A DNA stretch of 64,000 bases from Agromyces mediolanus (GTDB lineage: Bacteria > Actinomycetota > Actinomycetes > Actinomycetales > Microbacteriaceae), in contig NZ_JAMBNX010000001.1 in NCBI RefSeq assembly GCF_023715325.1, positions 62,001 to 126,000 of the forward strand, given 5' to 3'. Within the stretch, counting starts at the first letter, position 1. Every line of letters starts with the position of its first letter. The notes beneath the pieces were generated by a model. The model was given only the letters and a program-made list of their open reading frames with translations. It was not told the DNA's origin and did no database searches. The translations under genes and the position numbers were made by a program. Below are positions 27,338 through 34,615 of the stretch, in pieces.

Positions 27338-28528
27338 TCAGTCGGCCCGTTCGACGAGCAGCGCGACGTGCCGGCCCGCCTCGCGGGTCAGGATGATCGT
27401 CGCCGACGCCGCACCGGAGAGCTTCAGCCGGGTGCGCAGGGCCGCCGGATCGACGTCGACCCCGCGCTTCTTGATCTCGAGCGTGCCCACGTCGCGGCTC
27501 GCCAGCTCCCGGCGCAGCTGCCGCTCGTCCGCCGGGAGCCGGTCGACCACGCGGAACGCCCGGGCGAACGGCGTCTCGACCAGGCGGTCGCCGGTGAGGT
27601 AGGCGATGCCGTCGGAGAGCATCCGGGCGTCGAGCGAGCGGGCGAGGTCTCCGATCAAGCGGGCACGGATGACGCTGCCGTCCGGTTCATAGACGTAGCC
27701 GCCGAGCTCGCCGACCGCTTCGTCGGGGCTGTCCGCCGGGGCGGTGAGCTCGTGCGCGGTCCCGCCGCGGATGACGAGGGCCGCCCGTCCGACGCCCGGC
27801 CGCGCGAGGGCGCCGAGCCAGACTGCCAGCTCGACGACGTCGCCGTCGACCGACACCCATTGCGCCTCGGCACCGGCCGGGACGACGCCCCGATCAGTGC
27901 CCGGCCCGAGCTTCACGCCCACCGGCAGGCGGTCGGCGAGGCCGAACGCGAAGTCGAGGGGCGGCGAATAGTCGGAGGCATCCGCGAGCCGGCGGGTGCT
28001 GCCGCCCGCGGTGACCCGGCGCGCCGGGTCGAGCCAGGCACCGCCGATGCCGCCGAGGGCGACGTCTTCGGCGCGGGAGTGCAGCACCCTGGCCTGCGGG
28101 AACGGCGTGAGGTTGTAGGCGGCGACCGCGGCGGTCACCTCGTCGGCATCCGCTGCGGTGACCTCGAGCTCGATGGCGGCGAGGGCGAGCGCGTCGCCGC
28201 CGATGCCGCAGCCGAGATCGGCGACGTGGGCGATGCCGGCGCGGGCGAAGCGGCCGGCGTGCAGGGCCGCCACGTTCAGCCGCGTCGCCTGTTCGAGCCC
28301 GGGTTCGGTGAAGAGCATGCGCGAGGCGAACGGGCCGAACTTCGTGCGGGCCCGCGCCCGCAGCTTGGCCTGGCTGAGCACGGCGGCGACGAGGCCGGGG
28401 GCGTGGCCCTGCTTGCGGAGCGCCGCGACGGTCTTCACGACATCGGCCTTCGCGTCCCACTCGCCGATCGAATCGAGGAGCCGCAGCCCCTCCGGCGACA
28501 GCAGTTCCACGAGTTCGGAGCGATCCAC
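27338..28528 (-). CDS. SAM-dependent methyltransferase with THUMP-like domain
   Basis: The 396-residue protein has a class I methyltransferase fold: the SAM-binding motif I is VADLGCGIGGDALALAA at about residue 100, followed by VTAADADEVTAAVAAYN and LDPARRV. The C-terminal 80 residues match the THUMP-like extension of this family (LEIKKRGVDVDPAALRTRLKL). Substrate is unknown; RNA is a reasonable guess from the THUMP-like part. It is divergent from groES, and its stop lies 16 bases from that of the upstream gene. Confidence 0.85.
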   Translation of the reverse strand: MDRSELVELLSPEGLRLLDSIGEWDAKADVVKTVAALRKQGHAPGLVAAVLSQAKLRARARTKFGPFASRMLFTEPGLEQATRLNVAALHAGRFARAGIAHVADLGCGIGGDALALAAIELEVTAADADEVTAAVAAYNLTPFPQARVLHSRAEDVALGGIGGAWLDPARRVTAGGSTRRLADASDYSPPLDFAFGLADRLPVGVKLGPGTDRGVVPAGAEAQWVSVDGDVVELAVWLGALARPGVGRAALVIRGGTAHELTAPADSPDEAVGELGGYVYEPDGSVIRARLIGDLARSLDARMLSDGIAYLTGDRLVETPFARAFRVVDRLPADERQLRRELASRDVGTLEIKKRGVDVDPAALRTRLKLSGAASATIILTREAGRHVALLVERAD

Positions 28529-28704
28529 CCGGCCACGCTAGCACCGGCGGCGCCGGCACCGGCACCGGCACCGGCCGCGGTCCCACCCGGACGGCGGAGC
28601 GAGTCGCACGACGATTCGCGCGGCGCGCCGGGCAGACACGCCGGAGGCGGAGGATCCTCGTGCGACTCGCGCGCCGCTGCGGCCCGTGCGGCTCGAGCCC
28701 CGTG

Positions 28705-28731
28705 CTGGCACTCACGTTGCACGAGTGCCAG
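28705..28731 (+). promoter_or_regulatory. CIRCE operator 1 (HrcA binding site)
   Basis: CTGGCACTC - nine bases - GAGTGCCAG, a perfect 9-9-9 inverted repeat; the CIRCE consensus is TTAGCACTC-N9-GAGTGCTAA. It covers the groES -35 element TTGCAC. HrcA binding is inferred from the family consensus. Confidence 0.9.
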
Positions 28732-28745
28732 ATGCACCCTAGACT
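28717..28745 (+). promoter_or_regulatory. groES promoter
   Basis: TTGCAC (28717-28722) and TAGACT (28740-28745) with 17 bases between. Operator 1 covers the -35 and operator 2 lies just downstream of the -10, so HrcA could block both binding and initiation. Confidence 0.8.
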
Positions 28746-28749
28746 TTGG

Positions 28750-28776
28750 TTAGCACTCTCGTTCCGAGGCTGCTAA
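28750..28776 (+). promoter_or_regulatory. CIRCE operator 2 (HrcA binding site)
   Basis: TTAGCACTC - nine bases - GGCTGCTAA. The left arm is perfect and the right arm has two changes from GAGTGCTAA. It lies around the transcription start of groES. Confidence 0.85.
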
Positions 28777-28819
28777 CCCAGTCTTCCAAGACAGTCGTCA
28801 TCTAGAAAAGGGGTCAACC

Positions 28820-29116
28820 GTGTCGGTTTCCATCAAGCCGCTCGAGGATCGCATCGTCATCAAGCAGGTCGAGGCCGAGCAGACCACCGCGTCGGGCCTC
28901 GTCATCCCCGACACCGCCAAGGAGAAGCCGCAGGAGGGCGAGGTCGTCGCCGTCGGTCCCGGCCGCATCGACGACAACGGCAACCGCGTGCCGCTCGACG
29001 TCGCCGTCGGCGACCGCGTGCTCTACTCGAAGTACGGCGGCACCGAGGTCAAGTTCGGCGCCGACGAGTTCCTCGTGCTCTCGGCCCGCGACGTCCTCGC
29101 GGTCGTCGTCCGCTGA
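28820..29116 (+). CDS. groES: Co-chaperonin GroES (Hsp10)
   Basis: GroES caps the GroEL folding chamber. The 98-residue protein starts at GTG with [20 protein letters not shown] and shows the mobile loop [19 protein letters not shown]-like segment and the end [25 protein letters not shown] precedes the start. groEL does not follow; a terminator and rarD do, so groES is a single-gene unit here and groEL must lie elsewhere, as is common in actinobacteria. Two CIRCE operators indicate HrcA heat-shock control. Confidence 0.97.
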   Translation: MSVSIKPLEDRIVIKQVEAEQTTASGLVIPDTAKEKPQEGEVVAVGPGRIDDNGNRVPLDVAVGDRVLYSKYGGTEVKFGADEFLVLSARDVLAVVVR

Positions 29117-29134
29117 GCTTCCCGCACTGCTTCG

Positions 29135-29167
29135 AACGGCCCGGATGCCTCGTGCATCCGGGCCGTT
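29135..29167 (+). terminator. Terminator hairpin after groES
   Basis: AACGGCCCGGATGC (29135-29148) pairs perfectly with GCATCCGGGCCGTT (29154-29167) around CTCGT. The apex contains the recurrent motif GGATGCCTCG. Confidence 0.85.
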
Positions 29168-29251
29168 CCGCGTCCCCGCGGGCGGCAAGCCCGGAACGGC
29201 AGCCCGGAACGGCAGCCCGGAGGGCCGGTCCGGGACGTCGGCGGCCGGGCG

Positions 29252-29257
29252 TAGGCT
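29252..29257 (+). promoter_or_regulatory. rarD -10 element (TAGGCT), likely leaderless
   Basis: TAGGCT is followed by six bases and the GTG at 29264. Confidence 0.5.
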
Positions 29258-29263
29258 GAGCCG

Positions 29264-30289
29264 GTGAACAGCCCCGCCGACCGACCAGCCGCGACGGCCG
29301 GCGCCTCCGCCGCCGACGCCGGCCACCTCGACCGTTCCGCCCTCGACGGGCCTGGGTCGAACGGCTCGGGGTCGAACAGGTCGGGGCTCAGCCGCTCGGG
29401 GCTGGGCTACGCCGTCTCCGCCTACGTGCTCTGGGGCTTCCTGCCCGTCTACTTCATCGCCCTCGCGCCGAGCGGGCCCGTCGAGATCGTCGCCTGGCGC
29501 ATCCTGCTCTCGCTCGTCTTCTGCGCGCTGCTGCTCGCCGTGACCCGCGGGTGGCGGGCGTTCTGGACGCTGCTGCGCGACCGCCGGGTGCTCTTCACCA
29601 TGGGCGCCGCCGGCGTGCTCATCTTCGTGAACTGGCTCACCTACGTCTACGCCGCCGTCTCCGGCCAGGTCGTCGAAGCGGCGCTCGGCTACTTCATCAA
29701 CCCGATCGTGACGGTCTTCCTCGGAGTGTTCGTGCTCCGCGAGCGGCTCAGCACGATGCAGTGGGTGGCCGTCGGCATCAGCATCGCGGCGGTCGTCGTG
29801 CTCGCCGTCGGCCACGGGCAGTTCCCGTGGATCGCCCTGCTGCTCGCCTTCTCCTTCGGCTTCTACGGCCTCATCAAGAAGCGGGTGGGCCACCGCGTCG
29901 ATGCGGTGTCCGGGCTCACGCTCGAGACGCTGTGGCTCGCACCGGTCGCCGCCGGCCTCCTCTGGTGGGTGGCCGCCACGAACGGGCTCACCATGGGCAC
30001 GGTGAGCCCCTGGCACACCGTGCTCCTCGCCTGCGCCGGCGCGGTGACGGCCGTGCCGCTGCTGCTCTTCGCCGCCGCCTCCCGCCGGCTCCCACTCGTC
30101 CATCTCGGCTTCATCCAGTACTTCGCGCCGTTCATCCAGTTCCTGGTGGGGGTGCTCATCCTGCGTGAGCCGATGCCGCTCGAACGCTGGATCGGGTTCG
30201 CGCTCGTCTGGGTCGCCCTCGTCGTGCTGACGATCGACCTCGTGCGCAACGCCAGGGCCGCTCGCAAGCTCGTCGCCGAGCCCGTCTGA
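29264..30289 (+). CDS. rarD: RarD-type EamA family transporter
   Basis: The protein has 341 residues with a hydrophilic N-terminal stretch of about 45 and then ten membrane segments, the DMT/EamA layout. RarD signatures are seen: GYAVSAYVLWGFLPVYFIAL, EIVAWRILLSLVFC, NWLTYVYAAVSGQVVEAALGYFINP and IQYFAPFIQFLVGVLILREPM. RarD substrates are not established (chloramphenicol sensitivity was the original phenotype). It is a single gene between groES and livK. Confidence 0.9.
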   Translation: MNSPADRPAATAGASAADAGHLDRSALDGPGSNGSGSNRSGLSRSGLGYAVSAYVLWGFLPVYFIALAPSGPVEIVAWRILLSLVFCALLLAVTRGWRAFWTLLRDRRVLFTMGAAGVLIFVNWLTYVYAAVSGQVVEAALGYFINPIVTVFLGVFVLRERLSTMQWVAVGISIAAVVVLAVGHGQFPWIALLLAFSFGFYGLIKKRVGHRVDAVSGLTLETLWLAPVAAGLLWWVAATNGLTMGTVSPWHTVLLACAGAVTAVPLLLFAAASRRLPLVHLGFIQYFAPFIQFLVGVLILREPMPLERWIGFALVWVALVVLTIDLVRNARAARKLVAEPV

Positions 30290-30396
30290 TCCGAGCGTCG
30301 GAACGCGCCTCGGCGCACGGATGCTGCGTCGGAACGGGCCTCGATGTCCAGACGGTAACGATGAACGCGCTGTTACGCGGTTGTGACCGGCATCCC

Positions 30397-30425
30397 TTGT
30401 TTCCGCGTTGGACGGGCAATACTGT
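30397..30425 (+). promoter_or_regulatory. livK promoter
   Basis: TTGTTT (30397-30402) and TACTGT (30420-30425) with a 17-base spacer. The leader to the ATG at 30485 would be about 50 bases and ends in AAGGAG. The region between rarD and this promoter shows nothing else recognisable. Confidence 0.5.
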
Positions 30426-30484
30426 CAAGACCACGGCGTCATCTGACGCATCGTTATGTCCGATCCTTAGTCCCAAGGAGCACC

Positions 30485-31783
30485 ATGAGCGTATTCGCGA
30501 AGGCTTCGGCCAAGCGCGGTGCACGCGGAATCTGGACGGGAGTCGCCCTCGCGGGCGCCGCCGCCCTCCTTCTCTCCGCGTGCACGAGCGGCGGCGGCAG
30601 CACGACCGCCCCGACCGACGAGCCCGCCGACACCGGTGACGCCCTGCCCATCGAATCGGGCCCGCGCGACCTCACCCTGAAGGTCGGGCAGCTGGCGCCC
30701 CAGTCGGGCAGCCTCGCCGTCCTCGGCCCGCCCCAGATCGCGGCAGCGAAGCTCGCGGTCGACGACATCAACAACGCCGACCTCGGCATCCAGATCGAGC
30801 TCGTGCTCCGCGACGAGGGCGACACCTCGATCGACGTCGCCACCGGCTCCGTCACCGACCTGCTCTCGCAGGGCGTCTCGGCCATCTCGGGTGCTGCCGC
30901 GTCGGCGCAGACGCGCAACATCTACGAGCAGGTCACGAGCGCCGGCGTGGTGCTGATGTCGCCGTCGAACACGGGTCTCGACCTGTCGACGATCGACGAC
31001 AACGACCTCTACTGGCGCACCGCGCCCTCCGACCTGCTGCAGGGCGAGGTGCTCGGCAACCTGATCGCCGAGGACGGCAACAGCACGCTCGGCATCATCT
31101 TCCAGAACGACGCCTACGGCACCGGATTCGCCGACACGACGAAGAAGGCGTTCGAGAGCGCGGGCGGTGAGGTCGTCGCGGAGTCTTCGTACAACACGGG
31201 CGACACCAACTTCACCACGCAGATCTCCGACGTGACGGCGCAGTCGCCCGACGCGATCGCGATCATCTCGTTCGACCAGGCGAAGATCATCATCCCGGAG
31301 CTCGTCGGCGGCGGCTTCCCGGGCGACAAGATCTACCTGACCGACGGAAACCGGCTCGACTACAGCGACGTGTTCGCCCCCGGCCTCATCAAGGGTGCCA
31401 AGGCGACCACTCCGGGCCTCGACCTGGAGACGCTCGGCGACTTCACCGACCGTCTCCTCGAGGTCGACCCGTCGCTCACCGACTTCACCTACGCGGCGGA
31501 GTCGTACGACAACATCGTGCTGTTCGCGCTCGCGGCGTACGCCGCGAACGACACCAGCGGCACGAAGATCGCCGAGTACCTCCGCCAGATCTCCGGCTCG
31601 AGCGGAGACGGCGAGAAGGTGACCGACTTCCAGCAGGGCGCTGCGCTGCTGGAGAAGGGCGAGCAGATCGACTACGACGGCCTCTCGGGCCCCATCACGT
31701 TCGACGAGAACGGTGACCCGACCGGCGCCACGATCGGAGTCTACGAGTACCAGGACGACAACACCTCGACGCGCATCAACTAG
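30485..31783 (+). CDS. Branched-chain amino-acid type ABC transporter substrate-binding lipoprotein
   Basis: This is the extracellular solute receptor of a LivKHMGF-type importer. The signal peptide of about 32 residues ends in the lipobox LLSAC, so the mature protein is anchored to the membrane by a lipidated Cys. The mature part is a periplasmic-binding-protein type I fold (VGQLAPQSGSLAVLGPPQ, SPSNTGLDLSTIDDNDLYWR, YGTGFADTTKKAF). 432 residues is normal. AAGGAG precedes the ATG at 30485. The transporter subunits lie directly downstream but on the other strand. Which amino acid or related solute it binds cannot be told. Confidence 0.92.
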   Translation: MSVFAKASAKRGARGIWTGVALAGAAALLLSACTSGGGSTTAPTDEPADTGDALPIESGPRDLTLKVGQLAPQSGSLAVLGPPQIAAAKLAVDDINNADLGIQIELVLRDEGDTSIDVATGSVTDLLSQGVSAISGAAASAQTRNIYEQVTSAGVVLMSPSNTGLDLSTIDDNDLYWRTAPSDLLQGEVLGNLIAEDGNSTLGIIFQNDAYGTGFADTTKKAFESAGGEVVAESSYNTGDTNFTTQISDVTAQSPDAIAIISFDQAKIIIPELVGGGFPGDKIYLTDGNRLDYSDVFAPGLIKGAKATTPGLDLETLGDFTDRLLEVDPSLTDFTYAAESYDNIVLFALAAYAANDTSGTKIAEYLRQISGSSGDGEKVTDFQQGAALLEKGEQIDYDGLSGPITFDENGDPTGATIGVYEYQDDNTSTRIN

Positions 31784-31795
31784 TCGGCGGTGGAA

Positions 31796-31826
31796 GGCCC
31801 CGGTGAGCGGTTCGCTCGCCGGGGCC
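31796..31826 (+). terminator. Terminator hairpin after the substrate-binding protein
   Basis: GGCCCCGGTGAGCG (31796-31809) pairs with CGCTCGCCGGGGCC (31813-31826) with one G/T pair, 12 bases after the stop. The 3' part leads into the tandem repeats at 31826-31892. Confidence 0.8.
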
Positions 31827-31892
31827 TTCGTCATGCCCGGGTCTTCGTCATGCCGGGGCCTTCGTCATGCCCGGGCCTTCGCCATGCCTGGG
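31826..31892. repeat. Four imperfect tandem repeats of CTTCGTCATGCCCGGG
   Basis: Units of 16-17 bp lie at about 31826-31841, 31842-31858, 31859-31875 and 31876-31892. They extend the right arm of the livK terminator. The same words occur in the right arm of the sucD terminator (59984-60002), which suggests the repeats arose by duplication of a common terminator end. Confidence 0.85.
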
Positions 31893-31902
31893 AACGAGAA
31901 AC

Positions 31903-31934
31903 GGGCGGGTGGATGCCGAGGCATCCACCCGCCC
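31903..31934 (-). terminator. Terminator hairpin of the livHMGF operon
   Basis: GGGCGGGTGGATGC (31903-31916) pairs perfectly with GCATCCACCCGCCC (31921-31934). On the minus strand the stem is followed by GTTTCTCGTTC, a T-rich tail that fits an intrinsic terminator for livF. The motif CGAGGCATCC is part of it. Confidence 0.85.
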
Positions 31935-31957
31935 TGGAACGGCGCTCAGGCGGCCGC

Positions 31958-32731
31958 TCAGTCGTCCTGACCGAGCGTGCCGAGGTAGAGGCCGATCACC
32001 TTCGGATCGTTCAGCAGCTCGCGACCAGTGCCCTCGTAGGCGTCACGGCCCTGGTCGAGCACGTAGCCGCGGTCGCAGATCTGCAGGCAGCGCCGGGCGT
32101 TCTGCTCGACCATGATCGTGGTCACGCCGGCGCGGTTGATCTCCTTCACCCGGAGGAACGCCTCGTCCTGCTTCACGGGGGAGAGGCCGGCGCTCGGCTC
32201 GTCGAGGAGCAGCACGTGCGGCCCCATCATGAGGGCGCGGCTCATCGCGACCATCTGCCGTTCGCCGCCCGAGAGCGACCCGGCGCGCTGGCCGAGGCGC
32301 TTGCCGATCTCTGGGAAGATCGCGGTCACGAACTCGAGGCGCTCCTTCAGGCCCTTCGGCTTCTGGTAGAGGCCCATCTCGAGGTTCTCCTGGATCGTGA
32401 GCGAGGGGAACACGTTGTTCGTCTGCGGCACGAAGCCGACGCCCTTCGCGACGAGCTTGTTCGCCTTCAGGTTCGTGATGTCCTCGCCGTTCAGCAGCAC
32501 GGCGCCCTTGCGCACCTTGACCAGCCCGAAGATCGATTTCAGCAGCGTCGACTTGCCGGCGCCGTTCGGGCCGATGATGCCGATGAGCTCGCCCTGCCTG
32601 GCCACGAGCGAACACCCGTTCAGGATGTTCACCCCGGGCAGGTAGCCCGCAGTGACCTCGGCGACCTCGACGACGGTGTCGCCGGGGGGCTCGGTGACGG
32701 CGGTGGCGCCGACCGGTTCATTGTTCGTCAT
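31958..32731 (-). CDS. livF: ABC transporter ATP-binding protein LivF type
   Basis: One of the two ATPases of a branched-chain amino-acid type importer. The 257 residues carry Walker A GPNGAGKSTLLKSIFGL at about residue 55, Q-loop, the signature LSGGERQMVAMSRALM, Walker B VLLLDEPSAGLSP and the H-loop region. LivF-type features are the short form and VPQTNNVFPSLTIQENLEMG. It is the last gene of livH-livM-livG-livF and overlaps the end of livG by 14 bases. Confidence 0.95.
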   Translation of the reverse strand: MTNNEPVGATAVTEPPGDTVVEVAEVTAGYLPGVNILNGCSLVARQGELIGIIGPNGAGKSTLLKSIFGLVKVRKGAVLLNGEDITNLKANKLVAKGVGFVPQTNNVFPSLTIQENLEMGLYQKPKGLKERLEFVTAIFPEIGKRLGQRAGSLSGGERQMVAMSRALMMGPHVLLLDEPSAGLSPVKQDEAFLRVKEINRAGVTTIMVEQNARRCLQICDRGYVLDQGRDAYEGTGRELLNDPKVIGLYLGTLGQDD

Positions 32732-33632
32732 CGATGAGCTCCTTCACTGCCTCGACGTTCGACGTGTGCGCCGCGCCGAGGTCCGTGTCGTGGTGGGCGC
32801 CGAGGTAGGCGTCGATCACGGCCTGGTCCTGCATGACGGTGTGCGGGTCGCCCTCCGCCACGATCCGGCCCTCCGCCATCACGACGACCCAGTCCGCGAT
32901 GTGCCGGACCATGTGCATGTCGTGCTCGACGAAGAGCACGGTCATGCCCTGGGTCTTCAGATCGAGGATGTGGTCGAGGAGGGACTGGGTGAGCGCGGGG
33001 TTCACCCCGGCCATCGGTTCGTCGAGCATGACGAGCGTCGGGTCGCTCATGAGCGCGCGCGCCATCTCGAGGAGCTTGCGCTGCCCGCCGGAGAGGCTCG
33101 CCGCGTAGTCGCTCTGCTTGGCGTCGAGCTTGAACCGGGTCAGCAGGTCGAGGGCCTTCGCCTCGATCTCGCGCTCCTGGTTGCGCCAGAGGAACGGCAG
33201 CAAGGAGCGGAACAGGTTCTCGCCCGTCTGGTCCTTGGCGCCGAGCTTCATGTTGTCGAGCACGCTCAAGAGGCCGAGCGACTTCGTCAGCTGGAAGGTG
33301 CGGATGAGTCCCATGCGCGCGACCCGGTAGGCCGGGACGTGCGCGAGCGACCTGCCGTCGAACTGCCAGGTGCCGGCGTCGGGCTTGTCGAAGCCGGTCA
33401 GCAGGTTGAAGAACGTGGTCTTGCCGGCGCCGTTCGGGCCGATGAGGGCCGTGATCGCGCCGCGCGGGATCTCGACGTGCTCGACGTCGACGGCCGTCAG
33501 GCCGCCGAAGGTGCGCTTCACGCCGTCGGCGACGAGGATCGGGTCGACCTTGCGGCAGCCCGGTTCGGCGTCGCCGACGTGGAGACCGGTCGACTTCGCC
33601 GGCTTGGACGTGGGAGTGGTCTCACTTGACAA
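32718..33632 (-). CDS. livG: ABC transporter ATP-binding protein LivG type
   Basis: The second ATPase of the importer. The 304 residues contain Walker A GPNGAGKTTFFNLLTGFDKPD at about residue 65, FQLTKSLGLLSVLDNMKLGAK, the signature SLSGGQRKLLEMARALM, Walker B LVMLDEPMAGVNPAL and VLFVEHDMHMVRHIADWVVVM. The C-terminal extension after the core is normal for LivG; about 35 N-terminal residues are extra. It overlaps the end of livM by 11 bases. Confidence 0.95.
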   Translation of the reverse strand: MSSETTPTSKPAKSTGLHVGDAEPGCRKVDPILVADGVKRTFGGLTAVDVEHVEIPRGAITALIGPNGAGKTTFFNLLTGFDKPDAGTWQFDGRSLAHVPAYRVARMGLIRTFQLTKSLGLLSVLDNMKLGAKDQTGENLFRSLLPFLWRNQEREIEAKALDLLTRFKLDAKQSDYAASLSGGQRKLLEMARALMSDPTLVMLDEPMAGVNPALTQSLLDHILDLKTQGMTVLFVEHDMHMVRHIADWVVVMAEGRIVAEGDPHTVMQDQAVIDAYLGAHHDTDLGAAHTSNVEAVKELIDDEQ

Positions 33633-34605
33633 AAGACATCTCCTTCTTGTTTCCGAGCAGCCCCTGTGGTCTGAAGATCACGAGGAGCATGATCGCGACG
33701 CCGACGAGGATGAACCGGAGCTGCCCCGCCTGCACCTCGGAGATCGGGAACCAGCCGGCCTCCACCGCCCGGGCGATGAAGCCCGAGAAGAAGGACAGCA
33801 GCACCCAGAACACCATCGACCCGAGCACCGGGCCGAGGATGGTCGCGGCGCCGCCGAGCAGCAGGATCGCCCAGATGAAGAACGTGAGCGAGGTCGCGTA
33901 CGCGGACGGGATCACCGCGCGCGGCATGATGAAGATCATGCCGGCGAGGGTGCCGAAGACGCCACCGATGATGAGGCTCTGCATCTTGTACGAGTAGACG
34001 TTCTTGCCGAGGGCGCGCACGGCGTCCTCGTCCTCGCGGATGCCCTTGATGACGCGGCCCCAGGGGCTGCGCATGAGGAGCCAGGTGAAGAGCACCGCGA
34101 GGATCACGACGCTCCAGCCGACGATGATGTTCCACCAGTCGTTGGCGCTGAACATCCAGGGGCCGAACCCGGCCTTGCCCTCGAAGCTCAGCGGGTTCAG
34201 CGCGCGGAATCCGCCCTTGTACTCGCTCAGGCCGTTGGCCGAGCCCGTCACCGCGACGAAGGTGTTCGTCGTGAACAGGAGGCGGACGATCTCGGCCGCC
34301 GCGATCGTGACGATCGCGAGGTAGTCGGCCCGGAGCCGCAGGGTCGGGATGCCCAGGATGAGGGCGAAGACGACGGACGCCCCGATGCCCACGAGCACGG
34401 CGCCCCACACCGGGAACCCGAAGGTGAGCACCGAGATGGCGTAGCCGTAGGCGCCGATGGCCATGAACCCGGCCTGGCCGAAGTTCAGCAGGCCGGTGTA
34501 GCCGAAGTGCACCGCGAGGCCGAGCGCCGCGAGGGCGTAGGCAGCCGTGGTCGGGCTGATGAGCTCGACCGCCGCGTTCGAGAAGATGCTTCCCCAATCG
34601 ATCAT
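33622..34605 (-). CDS. livM: ABC transporter permease LivM type
   Basis: One of two permeases of the importer. The 327-residue protein is very hydrophobic with eight to nine membrane segments; typical LivM words are LGLAVHFGYTGLLNFGQAGFMAIGAYGYA, GIPTLRLRADYLAIVTIAAAEI and the C-terminal LRFILVGVAIMLLVIFRPQGLLG. It lies ten bases after livH and ends inside livG. The contact loop with the ATPase is SPWGRVIKGIREDEDAVRALGKN. Confidence 0.95.
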   Translation of the reverse strand: MIDWGSIFSNAAVELISPTTAAYALAALGLAVHFGYTGLLNFGQAGFMAIGAYGYAISVLTFGFPVWGAVLVGIGASVVFALILGIPTLRLRADYLAIVTIAAAEIVRLLFTTNTFVAVTGSANGLSEYKGGFRALNPLSFEGKAGFGPWMFSANDWWNIIVGWSVVILAVLFTWLLMRSPWGRVIKGIREDEDAVRALGKNVYSYKMQSLIIGGVFGTLAGMIFIMPRAVIPSAYATSLTFFIWAILLLGGAATILGPVLGSMVFWVLLSFFSGFIARAVEAGWFPISEVQAGQLRFILVGVAIMLLVIFRPQGLLGNKKEMSFVK

Positions 34606-34615
34606 CGTCGGCCTC

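Noticed and set aside
31826-31892. Tandem repeats as a phage attachment site
   Set aside because: No integrase or tRNA gene is near, and the repeats derive from the terminator arm.
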